Both the position numbers and the translations under genes were made by a program. The notes under the pieces are model-generated. The model made no database searches. It saw only the letters and a list, made by a program, of their open reading frames with translations, and was not told where the DNA came from. From Arenibacter algicola (GTDB lineage: Bacteria; Bacteroidota; Bacteroidia; Flavobacteriales; Flavobacteriaceae): 64,000 bases of DNA. Positions 25,926-34,129 of the stretch are shown one piece after another. Within the stretch, counting starts at the first letter, position 1. Each line of letters begins with the position of its first letter. The DNA lies in NCBI RefSeq assembly GCF_000733925.1, contig NZ_JPOO01000003.1:1054001-1118000 (forward strand), in the 5' to 3' direction.

Positions 25926-27332
25926 ATGGAAAAAACATATGATTTTGGATTGATTGGCCTAGGGGTAATGGGACGTAATTTTATTTTGAACGTTGCGGAC
26001 AACAACTTTTCGGCCATGGGATACGATCTTGATGATGAAAAAGTAAATGCACTGATCGAAGAAGGAAAGGATACCAAAAGAGTAAACGCCTCTACAGATA
26101 TTCAACACTTCGTACAATCCTTATCACAGCCTAGAAAAATCATGCTTTTGGTACCCGCTGGTAAAATAGTGGACTCCGTAATTGAAAGCCTATTGCCATA
26201 TTTGGACAAAAACGACCTTATCATAGACGGAGGTAATTCCTTTTTTACCGATACCGATCGCAGGGAGACCTATTTACAAAGTAAAGGAATTCACTTTTTT
26301 GGCTCTGGGGTCTCGGGAGGCGCAAAAGGTGCCAGGAGGGGTCCAAGCATAATGCCAGGAGGAAACAAGGAGGCCTACAAAGAGGTACAACCCATATTTG
26401 AGGCCGTCTCCGCCAAATTTAAAGGAGAGCCCTGTGTAGCCTATTTGGGACCAAAATCTGCCGGCAACTATGTAAAAATGGTTCATAACGGCATTGAGTA
26501 TGGCCTAATGCAACTTACCTCCGAAATATATGACCTCTTAAAAAAAGCAGGCAAATACAATAATGATGAACTTCATGACATTTTTGATTCCTGGAACAAA
26601 GGTAGATTACAGTCCTTTTTAATAGAGATATCTGCAGAGATTTTTAAACAGGAAGATGATAAAGGAGAAGGTAGATTGGTAGATAAGATATTGGACAAAG
26701 CCAAACAAAAAGGCACTGGAAAATGGACTTCCCAAAATGCAATGGACCTAGGTATTCCAATTCCCAGCATAGATATAGCCGTGAGTATGAGGGAAATTTC
26801 GGCCTTAAAGGAAGAAAGGGTTTTGGCCGATAAGTTGTATAACAGGCCGGAACCGGCCATAATGGACAAAAAGGAAATGGCCAAATGGGCAGAGGAAGCC
26901 CTTTACTTTTCCTTTATTACCACCTATGCCCAAGGACTACATCAATTGGCGGATGCCTCCAAGGAATACGGCTACGATCTGGATCTTTCCGTAATAGCCA
27001 AAATTTGGAGGGCGGGATGTATTATCCGTGCCGGATTGCTGGAAGACATATCCGCAGCCTTTACCAAGGACAGGCAATTGCCAAACCTTTTGTTATCACC
27101 ACAGTTTGTTACCAAGGTACAATCTACAGTAGGGGCCGCGAGAAATCTTGTAGCCTATGGGGCCAAAAATGGCATTCCATTGCCAGGTCTTTCCAACTCC
27201 TTAACGTATTTTGATGCCTATACCTCTGGCAGATTGCCATTGAACCTTATTCAGGCGCAACGCGATCACTTTGGATCGCACACCTATGAAAGGACAGATA
27301 TGGAAGGCATCTTCCATACCGAATGGGAATAA
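25926..27332 (+). CDS. gnd: 6-phosphogluconate dehydrogenase (decarboxylating)
   Basis: The 468-residue enzyme oxidatively decarboxylates 6-phosphogluconate to ribulose-5-phosphate. The N-terminal Rossmann motif GLGVMGRNF is at residues ~10-18; the signature SGVSGGAKGARRGPSIMPGG is near 126-145 (Gly-x-Ala replaces the more usual Gly-Glu-Glu-Gly-Ala as 'GGAKGARRG'); the catalytic Lys and substrate residues lie in KMVHNGIEYG near 184. Length and C-terminal 'RTDMEGIFHTEWE' tail are standard. Divergent from zwf-pgl. Confidence 0.96.
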   Translation: MEKTYDFGLIGLGVMGRNFILNVADNNFSAMGYDLDDEKVNALIEEGKDTKRVNASTDIQHFVQSLSQPRKIMLLVPAGKIVDSVIESLLPYLDKNDLIIDGGNSFFTDTDRRETYLQSKGIHFFGSGVSGGAKGARRGPSIMPGGNKEAYKEVQPIFEAVSAKFKGEPCVAYLGPKSAGNYVKMVHNGIEYGLMQLTSEIYDLLKKAGKYNNDELHDIFDSWNKGRLQSFLIEISAEIFKQEDDKGEGRLVDKILDKAKQKGTGKWTSQNAMDLGIPIPSIDIAVSMREISALKEERVLADKLYNRPEPAIMDKKEMAKWAEEALYFSFITTYAQGLHQLADASKEYGYDLDLSVIAKIWRAGCIIRAGLLEDISAAFTKDRQLPNLLLSPQFVTKVQSTVGAARNLVAYGAKNGIPLPGLSNSLTYFDAYTSGRLPLNLIQAQRDHFGSHTYERTDMEGIFHTEWE

Positions 27333-27369
27333 TAGCCTAGGGATTAAACAAACCTTTGTGTATAACTTT

Positions 27370-27409
27370 TTTTGGGCTATTTTTAATATTAATTAAAAGT
27401 AGCCCAAAA
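27370..27409. terminator. Inverted repeat between gnd and the small membrane gene
   Basis: TTTTGGGCTA (27370-27379) pairs perfectly with TAGCCCAAAA (27400-27409) around a 20-base AT-rich loop. It could terminate gnd transcription, but lies only eight bases before the next ATG, so it may instead control that gene. Confidence 0.45.
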
Positions 27410-27417
27410 TATTTAAG

Positions 27418-27699
27418 ATGAGCGGAAGTATTCAGGACATGAACAATAGAGTGAACCAGAATCGCTCTTTAAAACCTTCCAATAGAGCTAGGTTTAAAGA
27501 CAACAATAGGGATAACATATATTCCGATTCCTCACCCGCTCTTACAAAACTGAACTTCAAGACCGTTTCCGAAATAGAATTAAAGAAAATAAAGGAAAGA
27601 ATTAAAAATAGGGCCCTAAGAGATCGCACTAGGCAAACTTATATTTTCCTTTTTATCGTAGTTGTCCTTTTAGGGTTGCTAATTTTACTCTTCAAATAA
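27418..27699 (+). CDS. Small C-tail-anchored membrane protein
   Basis: The 93-residue protein has a polar, Asn/Arg-rich N-terminal ~50 residues, a charged helix ('IELKKIKERIKNRALRDRTRQ') and one C-terminal transmembrane helix (residues ~73-92) that ends at the stop codon. No domain is recognisable. The ATG at 27418 is the only reasonable start. It lies 85 bases after gnd with an inverted repeat between them. Confidence 0.75.
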   Translation: MSGSIQDMNNRVNQNRSLKPSNRARFKDNNRDNIYSDSSPALTKLNFKTVSEIELKKIKERIKNRALRDRTRQTYIFLFIVVVLLGLLILLFK

Positions 27700-27702
27700 A
27701 AA

Positions 27703-27733
27703 GAACACCACAACAATATATGCCGTGGTGTTC
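27703..27733 (-). terminator. Terminator downstream of the TPR lipoprotein gene
   Basis: GAACACCAC (27703-27711) and GTGGTGTTC (27725-27733) form a 9-bp perfect stem. On the minus strand the stem is followed by CTTTTTATTTGA, the expected tail, so it chiefly serves the leftward gene; the plus-strand side lacks a T tract. Confidence 0.7.
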
Positions 27734-27818
27734 CCACCTAAAAAACCACTAAACACACATTACCAATTTTAACCCCGCCTTAGAAATAATGTGTCCGCAC
27801 CACCCAATTATTACGTGA

Positions 27819-29096
27819 TCACAGATTCAAAATTTTGCTTTCCATAGTCGGACCAAGTTCATAGATTGCACCTAACAATTCCTGTTTTAATTCTGAAAGC
27901 TTGGAATAATTCCCAGTAGCCTTGTAAATTTCCGCTGTACGATAAAGTATTGTAGGCTCATAGGTTTTGCCTTCAATATGTTTCCTAACAATCTCTAGGG
28001 CCCTATCCTTTTCTCCTAGTTTAAAATAACTATAAGCCAATAGATTATAGGATTCCGGAGTAGGCCTATTATCCACTTCAATTTCCGCTACCTTCAGCGC
28101 CTTATTGTATTGTTCTGTCAATTCCAAATACATATCTGCATTATAAACATTGTACATAGCACCATAACTAGGGTTCTCCACGGCTATGGCATAACTGTCC
28201 AAGTTATGGGTCAATTGCGAGCTGTCCCCCATATACTCAGCTATCTCTGCTTTCAACAGGAAGTAGTCTGGAGACATATAAGTTTTGGTAATGGAATCCA
28301 AAATTCGCAATGCCTCTTTCGGATTTTTTTCATAAGAAAATACGATCCAAGCAATTCCTTTCTTGGCATAAGCGTTTTGGGGATCCATTCGTAGTGATTT
28401 TAAATAGTGATCATAGGAGTCCCGTATTCTTCCCGCATGTCCGTAATAATCCGCCAAATTGGTATAGGACCACAACATTAAGGAGGAATTCTTTGCGGAT
28501 TCGGCTTTTTCCTTTGCCTTCTCCATGAAATGAATGGCTGTTTCCAAATCCCCTATATGATCGTTCCATTTGGCCAATCGAATCAAATAATCAAAATCGG
28601 ACATATTCTTTATACTATCCAGATACTTCTGGGCGTCTACATAATTGCCTAGTTCCATATGGACGTCAAAAAGTAATTTCTGCGACTCTCCAACCCCACT
28701 GCCCATATTCCTGGATAATTTGGCCAGCTCCAATGCCTCCTTGAACCGGTGTTGTGAAATGTAGTTACGGGCCAATGCCCTGTAATAGCCGGATTTTCCA
28801 ATCGCAGCGATTTCAACAGCCTTTTTCAGGGCTCTTTCCGCCATTTTAAGCTGAGTAATATCTCCGGTCTCCTGAAAATACCTACTGTACTCCCCTGCAA
28901 CGATCCCAAAACTCATAAGCTGCATACTGTCCGGTTTGATCATGGAATTCCATTGCTCAAAATATTTGGATGTTTTCTTGGATTCCGCTGAACTGAGATA
29001 AACATCATAATCGCGGATGTCTGTAATTTGCTCTGGAGCCTCCTGGGAACAGGATACCAACATAAGCAACACTATAATTAGAAATGTATATTTCAT
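27819..29096 (-). CDS. TPR-repeat lipoprotein
   Basis: The 425-residue protein has a signal peptide with lipobox (MLVSCSQ, Cys16) and about eight helical repeats typical of tetratricopeptide units, e.g. near residues 85-120, 130-160, 200-240 and 345-400 ('ESYNLLAYSYFKLGEKDRALEI'-like; span). It is probably outer-membrane- or inner-membrane-anchored and binds other proteins. It sits downstream of the DUF4331 pair on the same strand after a 247-base gap that carries a palindromic repeat. I infer a functional link only from proximity. Confidence 0.88.
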   Translation of the reverse strand: MKYTFLIIVLLMLVSCSQEAPEQITDIRDYDVYLSSAESKKTSKYFEQWNSMIKPDSMQLMSFGIVAGEYSRYFQETGDITQLKMAERALKKAVEIAAIGKSGYYRALARNYISQHRFKEALELAKLSRNMGSGVGESQKLLFDVHMELGNYVDAQKYLDSIKNMSDFDYLIRLAKWNDHIGDLETAIHFMEKAKEKAESAKNSSLMLWSYTNLADYYGHAGRIRDSYDHYLKSLRMDPQNAYAKKGIAWIVFSYEKNPKEALRILDSITKTYMSPDYFLLKAEIAEYMGDSSQLTHNLDSYAIAVENPSYGAMYNVYNADMYLELTEQYNKALKVAEIEVDNRPTPESYNLLAYSYFKLGEKDRALEIVRKHIEGKTYEPTILYRTAEIYKATGNYSKLSELKQELLGAIYELGPTMESKILNL

Positions 29097-29227
29097 TGTT
29101 GAAGGTTTAAAATACTAGGTGATACTTTCTTAAATAAGGGAGGACTATTGCCATCCTCCCCTATTCTCCTTTTCATCTACTTAAATTATATGGTATATTT
29201 TTCTGTTAGATCCGCCCTACTTCTTCA

Positions 29228-29265
29228 TTCCCGTCCGTACCGGAACGGGCGGACAGGCCGGTGCA
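29228..29265. repeat. GC-rich palindromic repeat (REP-like)
   Basis: A short GC-rich island in an AT-rich gap (29097-29343) contains CCGTCCG, CGGAACGGG and CGGACAGGCCGG, which pair as GTCCG/CGGAC around an inner CCG/CGG core. The words CCCG and CGGGCGGACAGG recall the larger element at 54.6 kb. The rest of the gap holds nothing that I can name. Confidence 0.5.
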
Positions 29266-29343
29266 ATTCGCCATTAAACAATTATTCCGAGTAATTGTAC
29301 AGAGTTGTCCAAAACTGTCATGGCTCATTTCACAGATAAATAC

Positions 29344-30111
29344 CTATTCCGGATTACCCACATATGGAAAACTTGAAGAGACGGTAGCTGTTAACGCAAC
29401 ACCATCGGAAGTTAGTCTTGGAGTATCCGGACTACCATCCATATTTTTATCGGAACCGTCAAAACGGTCCCCTTCAGCCCCACCAAATAGTAGTATTAAC
29501 GAAACATCTATTACATCATCTGTCAACCTCCTACCGGTAAGTGCTACCTCGTCCCCGTCCGGAACCAATATCCTTCCATCGTTGTCAAAATCGGTTCCCG
29601 GATCAAAATAAGTAGTGGGCAAGCTTGGAGAAATCTCCAATACGTCTGCAGCCAAGTAAGTCGTTAGGGTAGCGGCATCCAGTCCCAAAATATTATTCTC
29701 GTAATTAAGGGCAGCTGGGTCAATACCTAAAAGATCGGCATACACATCATAATATTGCTCCAATCGAGCTTCATACCCAGCTTGGAAAGTAGCAGCCATT
29801 TCCGAAGGAATAGTCCTGTTATGTGCATCCTTTACACTTGGCTGACCCTCCATATCGTATCCAAAAACCGTATTTATTCCAGGTCTCCCCATATGATCCA
29901 CCTGGGTATAGTTACCCGAAAAATTCACCGCGGTCATACAAGGTTCGCAAGAGCCTCCACAATCAATGCCCGTTTCACTTCCATTCATTATACCATCATT
30001 ACAAGTGGCCATAGCAATGGGCTCCATCATGTCGTCATCGTTATTACAAGAAGCCATTACAGCCAGTCCCATTATCGACAGGAATAAGTACTTTATATTA
30101 TTTAGTATCAT
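29344..30111 (-). CDS. DUF4331-related lipoprotein with Cys-rich N-terminal motif
   Basis: The start is placed at ATG 30111, which yields a signal peptide and lipobox (VMASCNN); upstream codons to 30192 overlap the previous gene. After the lipobox comes a 'C-N-D-G-I-x-N-G-x-E-T-G-I-D-C-G-G-x-C-x-x-C' block (residues ~40-60), a motif common at the N termini of Flavobacteriaceae surface lipoproteins. The remainder (GRPGINTVFG..., 'DRFDGSDKNMDGSPDTPRLT') matches the C-terminal part of DUF4331. It starts 25 bases after the stop of the companion DUF4331 gene. Confidence 0.82.
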   Translation of the reverse strand: MILNNIKYLFLSIMGLAVMASCNNDDDMMEPIAMATCNDGIMNGSETGIDCGGSCEPCMTAVNFSGNYTQVDHMGRPGINTVFGYDMEGQPSVKDAHNRTIPSEMAATFQAGYEARLEQYYDVYADLLGIDPAALNYENNILGLDAATLTTYLAADVLEISPSLPTTYFDPGTDFDNDGRILVPDGDEVALTGRRLTDDVIDVSLILLFGGAEGDRFDGSDKNMDGSPDTPRLTSDGVALTATVSSSFPYVGNPE

Positions 30112-30136
30112 AGTTGTATTTTTAATAGTTATGTGA

Positions 30137-30817
30137 TTATTGTTTTTTGTTTGTAGTAACCCAGGCCTTATAAACCGGTAATTGCAACGCATTAGTACCT
30201 GTAGGGGTTCCTAACAAGGTGTTTGGTACCTCTACGACAATGGACATGGTATTTTTACCTTCAAAAGTATCCACTGCCTCATCAGCAGTCTTAAATCCTC
30301 CTGGAGCCATTCCGCCAATGACGGCATTAAATTGGAAGAAATCGAAGAAAAAAGAGTCCTGTCTAGGTCCGGCAAAAAGCGTTACACCATTGGCCGTAGT
30401 TGCCTTAATGGCGGTTGTTCCGGAAATTTCAACACTTCCCAACGGGGAGTCCACCAAAACTTCACTGTCCAATCCAGTTTTTACAGGCGTTACAGGTCCA
30501 AAGAAATACATTCTACCATCTCTAGGTATGGCCTGGATTACCAAATCCTCTACCAAATCCCCGTCGGTATCAATATTGATTTCGGTTAAAACCATTTCAT
30601 CAAAGCTTCCATATGCCAAATCTGGCAGCACATTGGACTGAAGGTCTACCACAAAAACAGTATTGTCCGATCCCTCGGAAGGTTCAAATCCGTAAAAATC
30701 CGCGATATCCGCAGAAGTTCCCATGGAAGAAGGTGCGTCTATGTGATCCGCAGCCACTAAAATAGCGCCTGCCACCATTAACAAGCCAAGTCCAAATAAT
30801 AATTTTGTCTTTTTCAT
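30137..30817 (-). CDS. DUF4331 family exported protein
   Basis: The 226-residue protein has a cleavable signal peptide (residues ~1-22) and opens with 'ADHIDAPSSMGTSADIADFYGF', the hallmark of DUF4331 (span of the motif only). Strands follow with 'FAGPRQDSFFFDFFQFN', the usual second DUF4331 block. Compared with full-length DUF4331 proteins, it covers the N-terminal part only, and the next gene supplies the C-terminal part. Function unknown; probably an extracytoplasmic partner of its neighbour. Confidence 0.86.
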   Translation of the reverse strand: MKKTKLLFGLGLLMVAGAILVAADHIDAPSSMGTSADIADFYGFEPSEGSDNTVFVVDLQSNVLPDLAYGSFDEMVLTEINIDTDGDLVEDLVIQAIPRDGRMYFFGPVTPVKTGLDSEVLVDSPLGSVEISGTTAIKATTANGVTLFAGPRQDSFFFDFFQFNAVIGGMAPGGFKTADEAVDTFEGKNTMSIVVEVPNTLLGTPTGTNALQLPVYKAWVTTNKKQ

Positions 30818-30994
30818 AATTAAGATATTTTTAGATTAAAATCACCCTTACCTACGGAGGTTGAATTGTAGGGGTTTGGTTTTAAATGTTAATATTATGT
30901 TAACTTATAAATGGGCCCGTTTGCCGAAAAAACAAGCGCGATAAGAATGAAGTACCATATTTTAATTTAATTTTACCCTCTAAAATTTGGATCT

Positions 30995-32182
30995 ATGAAT
31001 CCTTCGGCCTCTGGTTGGATAGATAAGTTTGGGTATCTGGTAAAGGACAATAATGATTATTTCAGCTCCTTTGAAGATCTATATTCCCTTCTAAAAAGTA
31101 CCGGTTTTGTATATGGGATCAATTTGGATATCCCCCCTTTTATCATCAAAGAGGTTCCCTTGTCCGAAGATGAGAAAGCAAAGATCAATTTAATAACCGC
31201 CCTTTATTTTACCTATAAGCTCAAAAACAAGGAGCACAATTTTGAAGCCTTCCTGGGATACATCTTTATGTTTTATAAAGACTTGGGAATAAACAGAATT
31301 TCCTTCCTAAACAAATTCCTGACGGGAAAGAAAACATCTTCCAAACTGGAAAACCTCTTAAATTCCAGAATATATCTGGAGGATAATGTTATCAGCAAGA
31401 CCTTCAATAACATCATAACCAATTCGCTACTTTTTATAGATGTTCTTAGCTTTAAAAGATATCTAGAGGGAGAAACATCCATAAAGGAATATGCCCAACG
31501 ATTGGAACATATCACCATAAACATCACATATCATACCTTAAATTCGAAAGAAAAAAACAAGAGTGACGAAAGATTGGCGCAACTTTTTGCCTCCTCGCTG
31601 ACCTTCATTGAAAGTGTAAAACAGGATTTTGACGGCTCCTATAGAAATGAATTGGTGAACAAATATTCCACTTCGGAAAATAGATATTTCTTGGATGTTG
31701 CCTGCTTAACGGTATGGGAAGATCTGTCTTTGGATTACACCGAATCGGACTTTATTTTTGGCTTGGGAAGGGACCTTGGTTTTGATCAAAATGGAATAGC
31801 AAATTCGCTGCAGGATGTAACCGGATTTTTTCAATTAAATGCCGACAAAATACCCCATCTAAAAGATCATAATTTGGCTGTCCAATTTTACGATAGCATG
31901 TCCAAAATTGTAAACAAATTGATCCTCAGAAATAGCAAACGTCTACAAAAAGAACTTTCGGAAAGTAAGGAATTGGTCACCTTATTATCCAAATCAACGA
32001 TCAAGGATCTTAGCCCGGAAGAGAAGAAAAAAGTACAAAATCACCTAGTCGATATTTTTAAAAGTATCCCCTCGTTGGCGATTTTTATACTTCCTGGAGG
32101 GGCAGTTTTACTGCCAATATTCATCAAATTAATTCCTAAATTACTACCTTCCTCATTTGACGATAACAGGGTTGATGAATAG
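30995..32182 (+). CDS. LETM1-related protein
   Basis: The 395-residue protein is mainly helical. The C-terminal ~70 residues ('LSPEEKKKVQNHLVDIFKSIP...LPGGAVLLPIFIKLIPKLLPSSF'; span) match the LETM1-like membrane segment and ribosome-binding-like helix pair; Bacteroidetes members are often labelled 'LETM1-related biofilm-associated'. The N-terminal 300 residues have no recognisable domain. One hydrophobic helix with a conserved Gly-Gly and Pro residues near 360-382 probably inserts in the inner membrane. Divergent from the DUF4331 genes. Confidence 0.82.
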   Translation: MNPSASGWIDKFGYLVKDNNDYFSSFEDLYSLLKSTGFVYGINLDIPPFIIKEVPLSEDEKAKINLITALYFTYKLKNKEHNFEAFLGYIFMFYKDLGINRISFLNKFLTGKKTSSKLENLLNSRIYLEDNVISKTFNNIITNSLLFIDVLSFKRYLEGETSIKEYAQRLEHITINITYHTLNSKEKNKSDERLAQLFASSLTFIESVKQDFDGSYRNELVNKYSTSENRYFLDVACLTVWEDLSLDYTESDFIFGLGRDLGFDQNGIANSLQDVTGFFQLNADKIPHLKDHNLAVQFYDSMSKIVNKLILRNSKRLQKELSESKELVTLLSKSTIKDLSPEEKKKVQNHLVDIFKSIPSLAIFILPGGAVLLPIFIKLIPKLLPSSFDDNRVDE

Positions 32183-32200
32183 TCCAAAATTGCCCAAAAA

Positions 32201-32236
32201 CACTACTATAAGAAAAACCTATAGTGAATATTTTTT
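32201..32236 (+). terminator. Probable terminator after the LETM1-related gene
   Basis: ACTATA (32205-32210) pairs with TATAGT (32220-32225), followed by GAATATTTTTT. The stem is short. Confidence 0.45.
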
Positions 32237-32273
32237 AAACTTAACATACTGAAAATCAAATAATTAAAATAAT

Positions 32274-33029
32274 TTACTCCAACCATAACTTGAAGTCTTT
32301 TACCCTTTCCCTACTTACTATGATTTCCTGTCCATTAAATCGGTTTAATTTGATTTCCAACCTAGAATTGGTATAGGAAACAATGTCTTTTATATGGCTT
32401 ATGTTCACATAGAATTTTCTGCTCACCCGAAAAAATGAGTTGGGATGAAGTTCCGATTCCAAGCTTTCCAAAGTATGGTCCAGCAGATAATTTCTTCCAT
32501 CAATTGTGGATGCATAGGTGCCTTTATTCTCACTGTAAAAACATTCTATTTCCTCAGCATTGATAATTTTCAGATGTTGCCCTACATTCACTGTAAACCT
32601 CTTTTTGTATTCCCTCTCCAAAGGGTTTACCAACAACTTTTTTATGTCTTCAAAATCGAGTGACATTTTCTGTTTTTCAGGTCTAAAAGTTAGATACTTT
32701 TTTACGGCGATTTCCAGCTCTACATCATCTATAGGTTTTAACAAATAATCTATACTGTTCAACTTAAATGCCTGCAGAGCATATTCATCATATGCGGTAG
32801 TGAAAATTACCGAACTTTGAATATCAACAGCCTCAAAAATCTCAAACGATAATCCGTCCGAAAGCTGAATATCCAGGAAAATCAAATCGGGATGTTTGTT
32901 TTCCCGAAACCATACAATGGCCTCCTCAACGGAATAGAGCATAGTGGACACCCCTACATTCATATTGGTCAGTAATCTCCCCAATCTTCTGGCGGCCGGT
33001 TTTTCATCCTCAATAATGATTGCATTCAT
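32274..33029 (-). CDS. LytTR-family response regulator
   Basis: The 251-residue protein has a receiver domain (residues 1-120) with acidic EDE at 7-9, the phospho-acceptor Asp in LDIQ near 56, Thr in TTAY near 82 and Lys in LLKPID near 104. A LytTR DNA-binding domain spans ~145-250 ('FFRVSRKFYVNISHIKDI'). The usual partner, a LytS-like histidine kinase, lies in the same direction upstream (34130-35467), with three 2TM genes between. It likely controls envelope genes or its own operon. Confidence 0.93.
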   Translation of the reverse strand: MNAIIIEDEKPAARRLGRLLTNMNVGVSTMLYSVEEAIVWFRENKHPDLIFLDIQLSDGLSFEIFEAVDIQSSVIFTTAYDEYALQAFKLNSIDYLLKPIDDVELEIAVKKYLTFRPEKQKMSLDFEDIKKLLVNPLEREYKKRFTVNVGQHLKIINAEEIECFYSENKGTYASTIDGRNYLLDHTLESLESELHPNSFFRVSRKFYVNISHIKDIVSYTNSRLEIKLNRFNGQEIIVSRERVKDFKLWLE

Positions 33030-33084
33030 TTTAATAGCTCAATTGGTTAATTAGGTTTTATTTGATTGCCCTGGCGCTATCCGC

Positions 33085-33408
33085 TCATTCCTCCATATAT
33101 TTTCGCATTTGCCTTTCCTCCCACTTTCTAAAAAATCCAGGTTTCAATTTCAAAAAGTAAACTCCCGACACCATTAGGACCACTCCCCAAATAACCGGAA
33201 TTAAGACAATATTCCATTCCAGCCAATTTAGGAAACCTTGGTCTTCAACCCCATTTGCAGTAAAAAAATTCAAGATCCTTCCCTTAAAAACATAAAGCAG
33301 GGCATTCATAACCAGATATACTGCAATATGCGCGTAAAAATTCTTAAGATTATCCACTCGTTTTTTAGCCTTAATATACTTTTCCAAATGATGTTTATCC
33401 ATTTCCAT
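33085..33408 (-). CDS. 2TM domain protein
   Basis: The 107-residue protein begins 'YIKAKKRVDNLKNFYAHIAVYLVMN', the typical start of a 2TM domain (Pfam 2TM), and has two hydrophobic helices near residues 22-42 and 65-88, ending with a conserved 'KWEERQMRKYMEE'. The function of the family is unknown; it commonly accompanies LytTR/LytS pairs in Flavobacteria. Its ATG overlaps the previous gene's stop by one base. ATG two codons later is an alternative start. Confidence 0.9.
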   Translation of the reverse strand: MEMDKHHLEKYIKAKKRVDNLKNFYAHIAVYLVMNALLYVFKGRILNFFTANGVEDQGFLNWLEWNIVLIPVIWGVVLMVSGVYFLKLKPGFFRKWEERQMRKYMEE

Positions 33409-33746
33409 TATTTATATTTTTCAGCCTCCCGTTTTTCTTTCTCCATGTACCTGCGGATCTGTCTATCTTCCCAATCCTTGTTGAAAAATGGATTATAGGA
33501 AAAGACCTTTAAGCCATGGAACAATAAGCCAATGCCCCAAAACATCCACACTACAAATGTCCCAAAGTCCCAAAATGCCTCCACAAAAGACTCTCCATTG
33601 CCCAAATTCCGTGTAATCTTAGCTGTCGTAATAAAAACGTTGACAGCCAGATACACCACAAGGTGAACATAAAAGCCTTTTAATTCGGCTACGTGTTTTT
33701 TGGCACGCTTCAATTTATTTCCCTTATCGTAATCCATTATTTCCAT
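33408..33746 (-). CDS. 2TM domain protein
   Basis: The 112-residue protein has the same layout as its neighbours: 'LKRAKKHVAELKGFYVHLVVYLAVN', two membrane helices (residues ~25-44 and 65-85), 'GLLFHGLKVFSYNPFFNKDWEDRQI' and 'RRYMEK' at the end. Its start overlaps the previous 2TM gene's end by ten bases (33737-33746), implying tight translational coupling. Function unknown. Confidence 0.9.
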   Translation of the reverse strand: MEIMDYDKGNKLKRAKKHVAELKGFYVHLVVYLAVNVFITTAKITRNLGNGESFVEAFWDFGTFVVWMFWGIGLLFHGLKVFSYNPFFNKDWEDRQIRRYMEKEKREAEKYK

Positions 33747-34039
33747 GTGTTTTTTCTTTCATCCTCCTGCATATACTCTTTAATTTTCCGCTCTTCCCAA
33801 TTCTTTCCGAAGAAAGGGTTCAAACCAAAAACTTTAACGGCGTGAAACACCAACCCTATTCCCCAACCAAAGGCCGCCCACAGAAACCAAGGGTAGCGCC
33901 ATTGGTCGGTCCAGTAATTTAGAGCTGCCAAAAACCCTATAAAAACAAAATAGGATATAAGGCTCATATAGAACTTCTTTATGGCACCTACCCTTTCTTT
34001 GGCCCTGAAATATTTGTTTTCCTTTTCTAAATTTTCCAT
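33737..34039 (-). CDS. 2TM domain protein
   Basis: The 100-residue protein opens 'YFRAKERVGAIKKFYMSLISYFVF' and closes 'KNWEERKIKEYMQED'. The middle 'WAAFGWGIGLVFHAVKVFGLNPFFGKNWEERKIK' (span) is nearly the same as the last 35 residues of the histidine kinase upstream (GWGFGVAIHGMEVFGYNPLL...), so this gene and the kinase tail are close relatives. It is 90 bases downstream of the kinase. Confidence 0.9.
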   Translation of the reverse strand: MENLEKENKYFRAKERVGAIKKFYMSLISYFVFIGFLAALNYWTDQWRYPWFLWAAFGWGIGLVFHAVKVFGLNPFFGKNWEERKIKEYMQEDERKNTWK

Positions 34040-34129
34040 GATTTAAATTTTATTCAAAATTCGCAACCCGTCCATTCTTTTTCAAAACTATACTTATGAA
34101 TTGTTGATTTTGCAGGATGGACCGTAGCC

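Noticed and set aside
29344..30817. DUF4331 pair as one gene broken by a frameshift
   Set aside because: Both genes have complete, separate export signals, and the second has its own lipobox and Cys-rich leader, so they are distinct genes.
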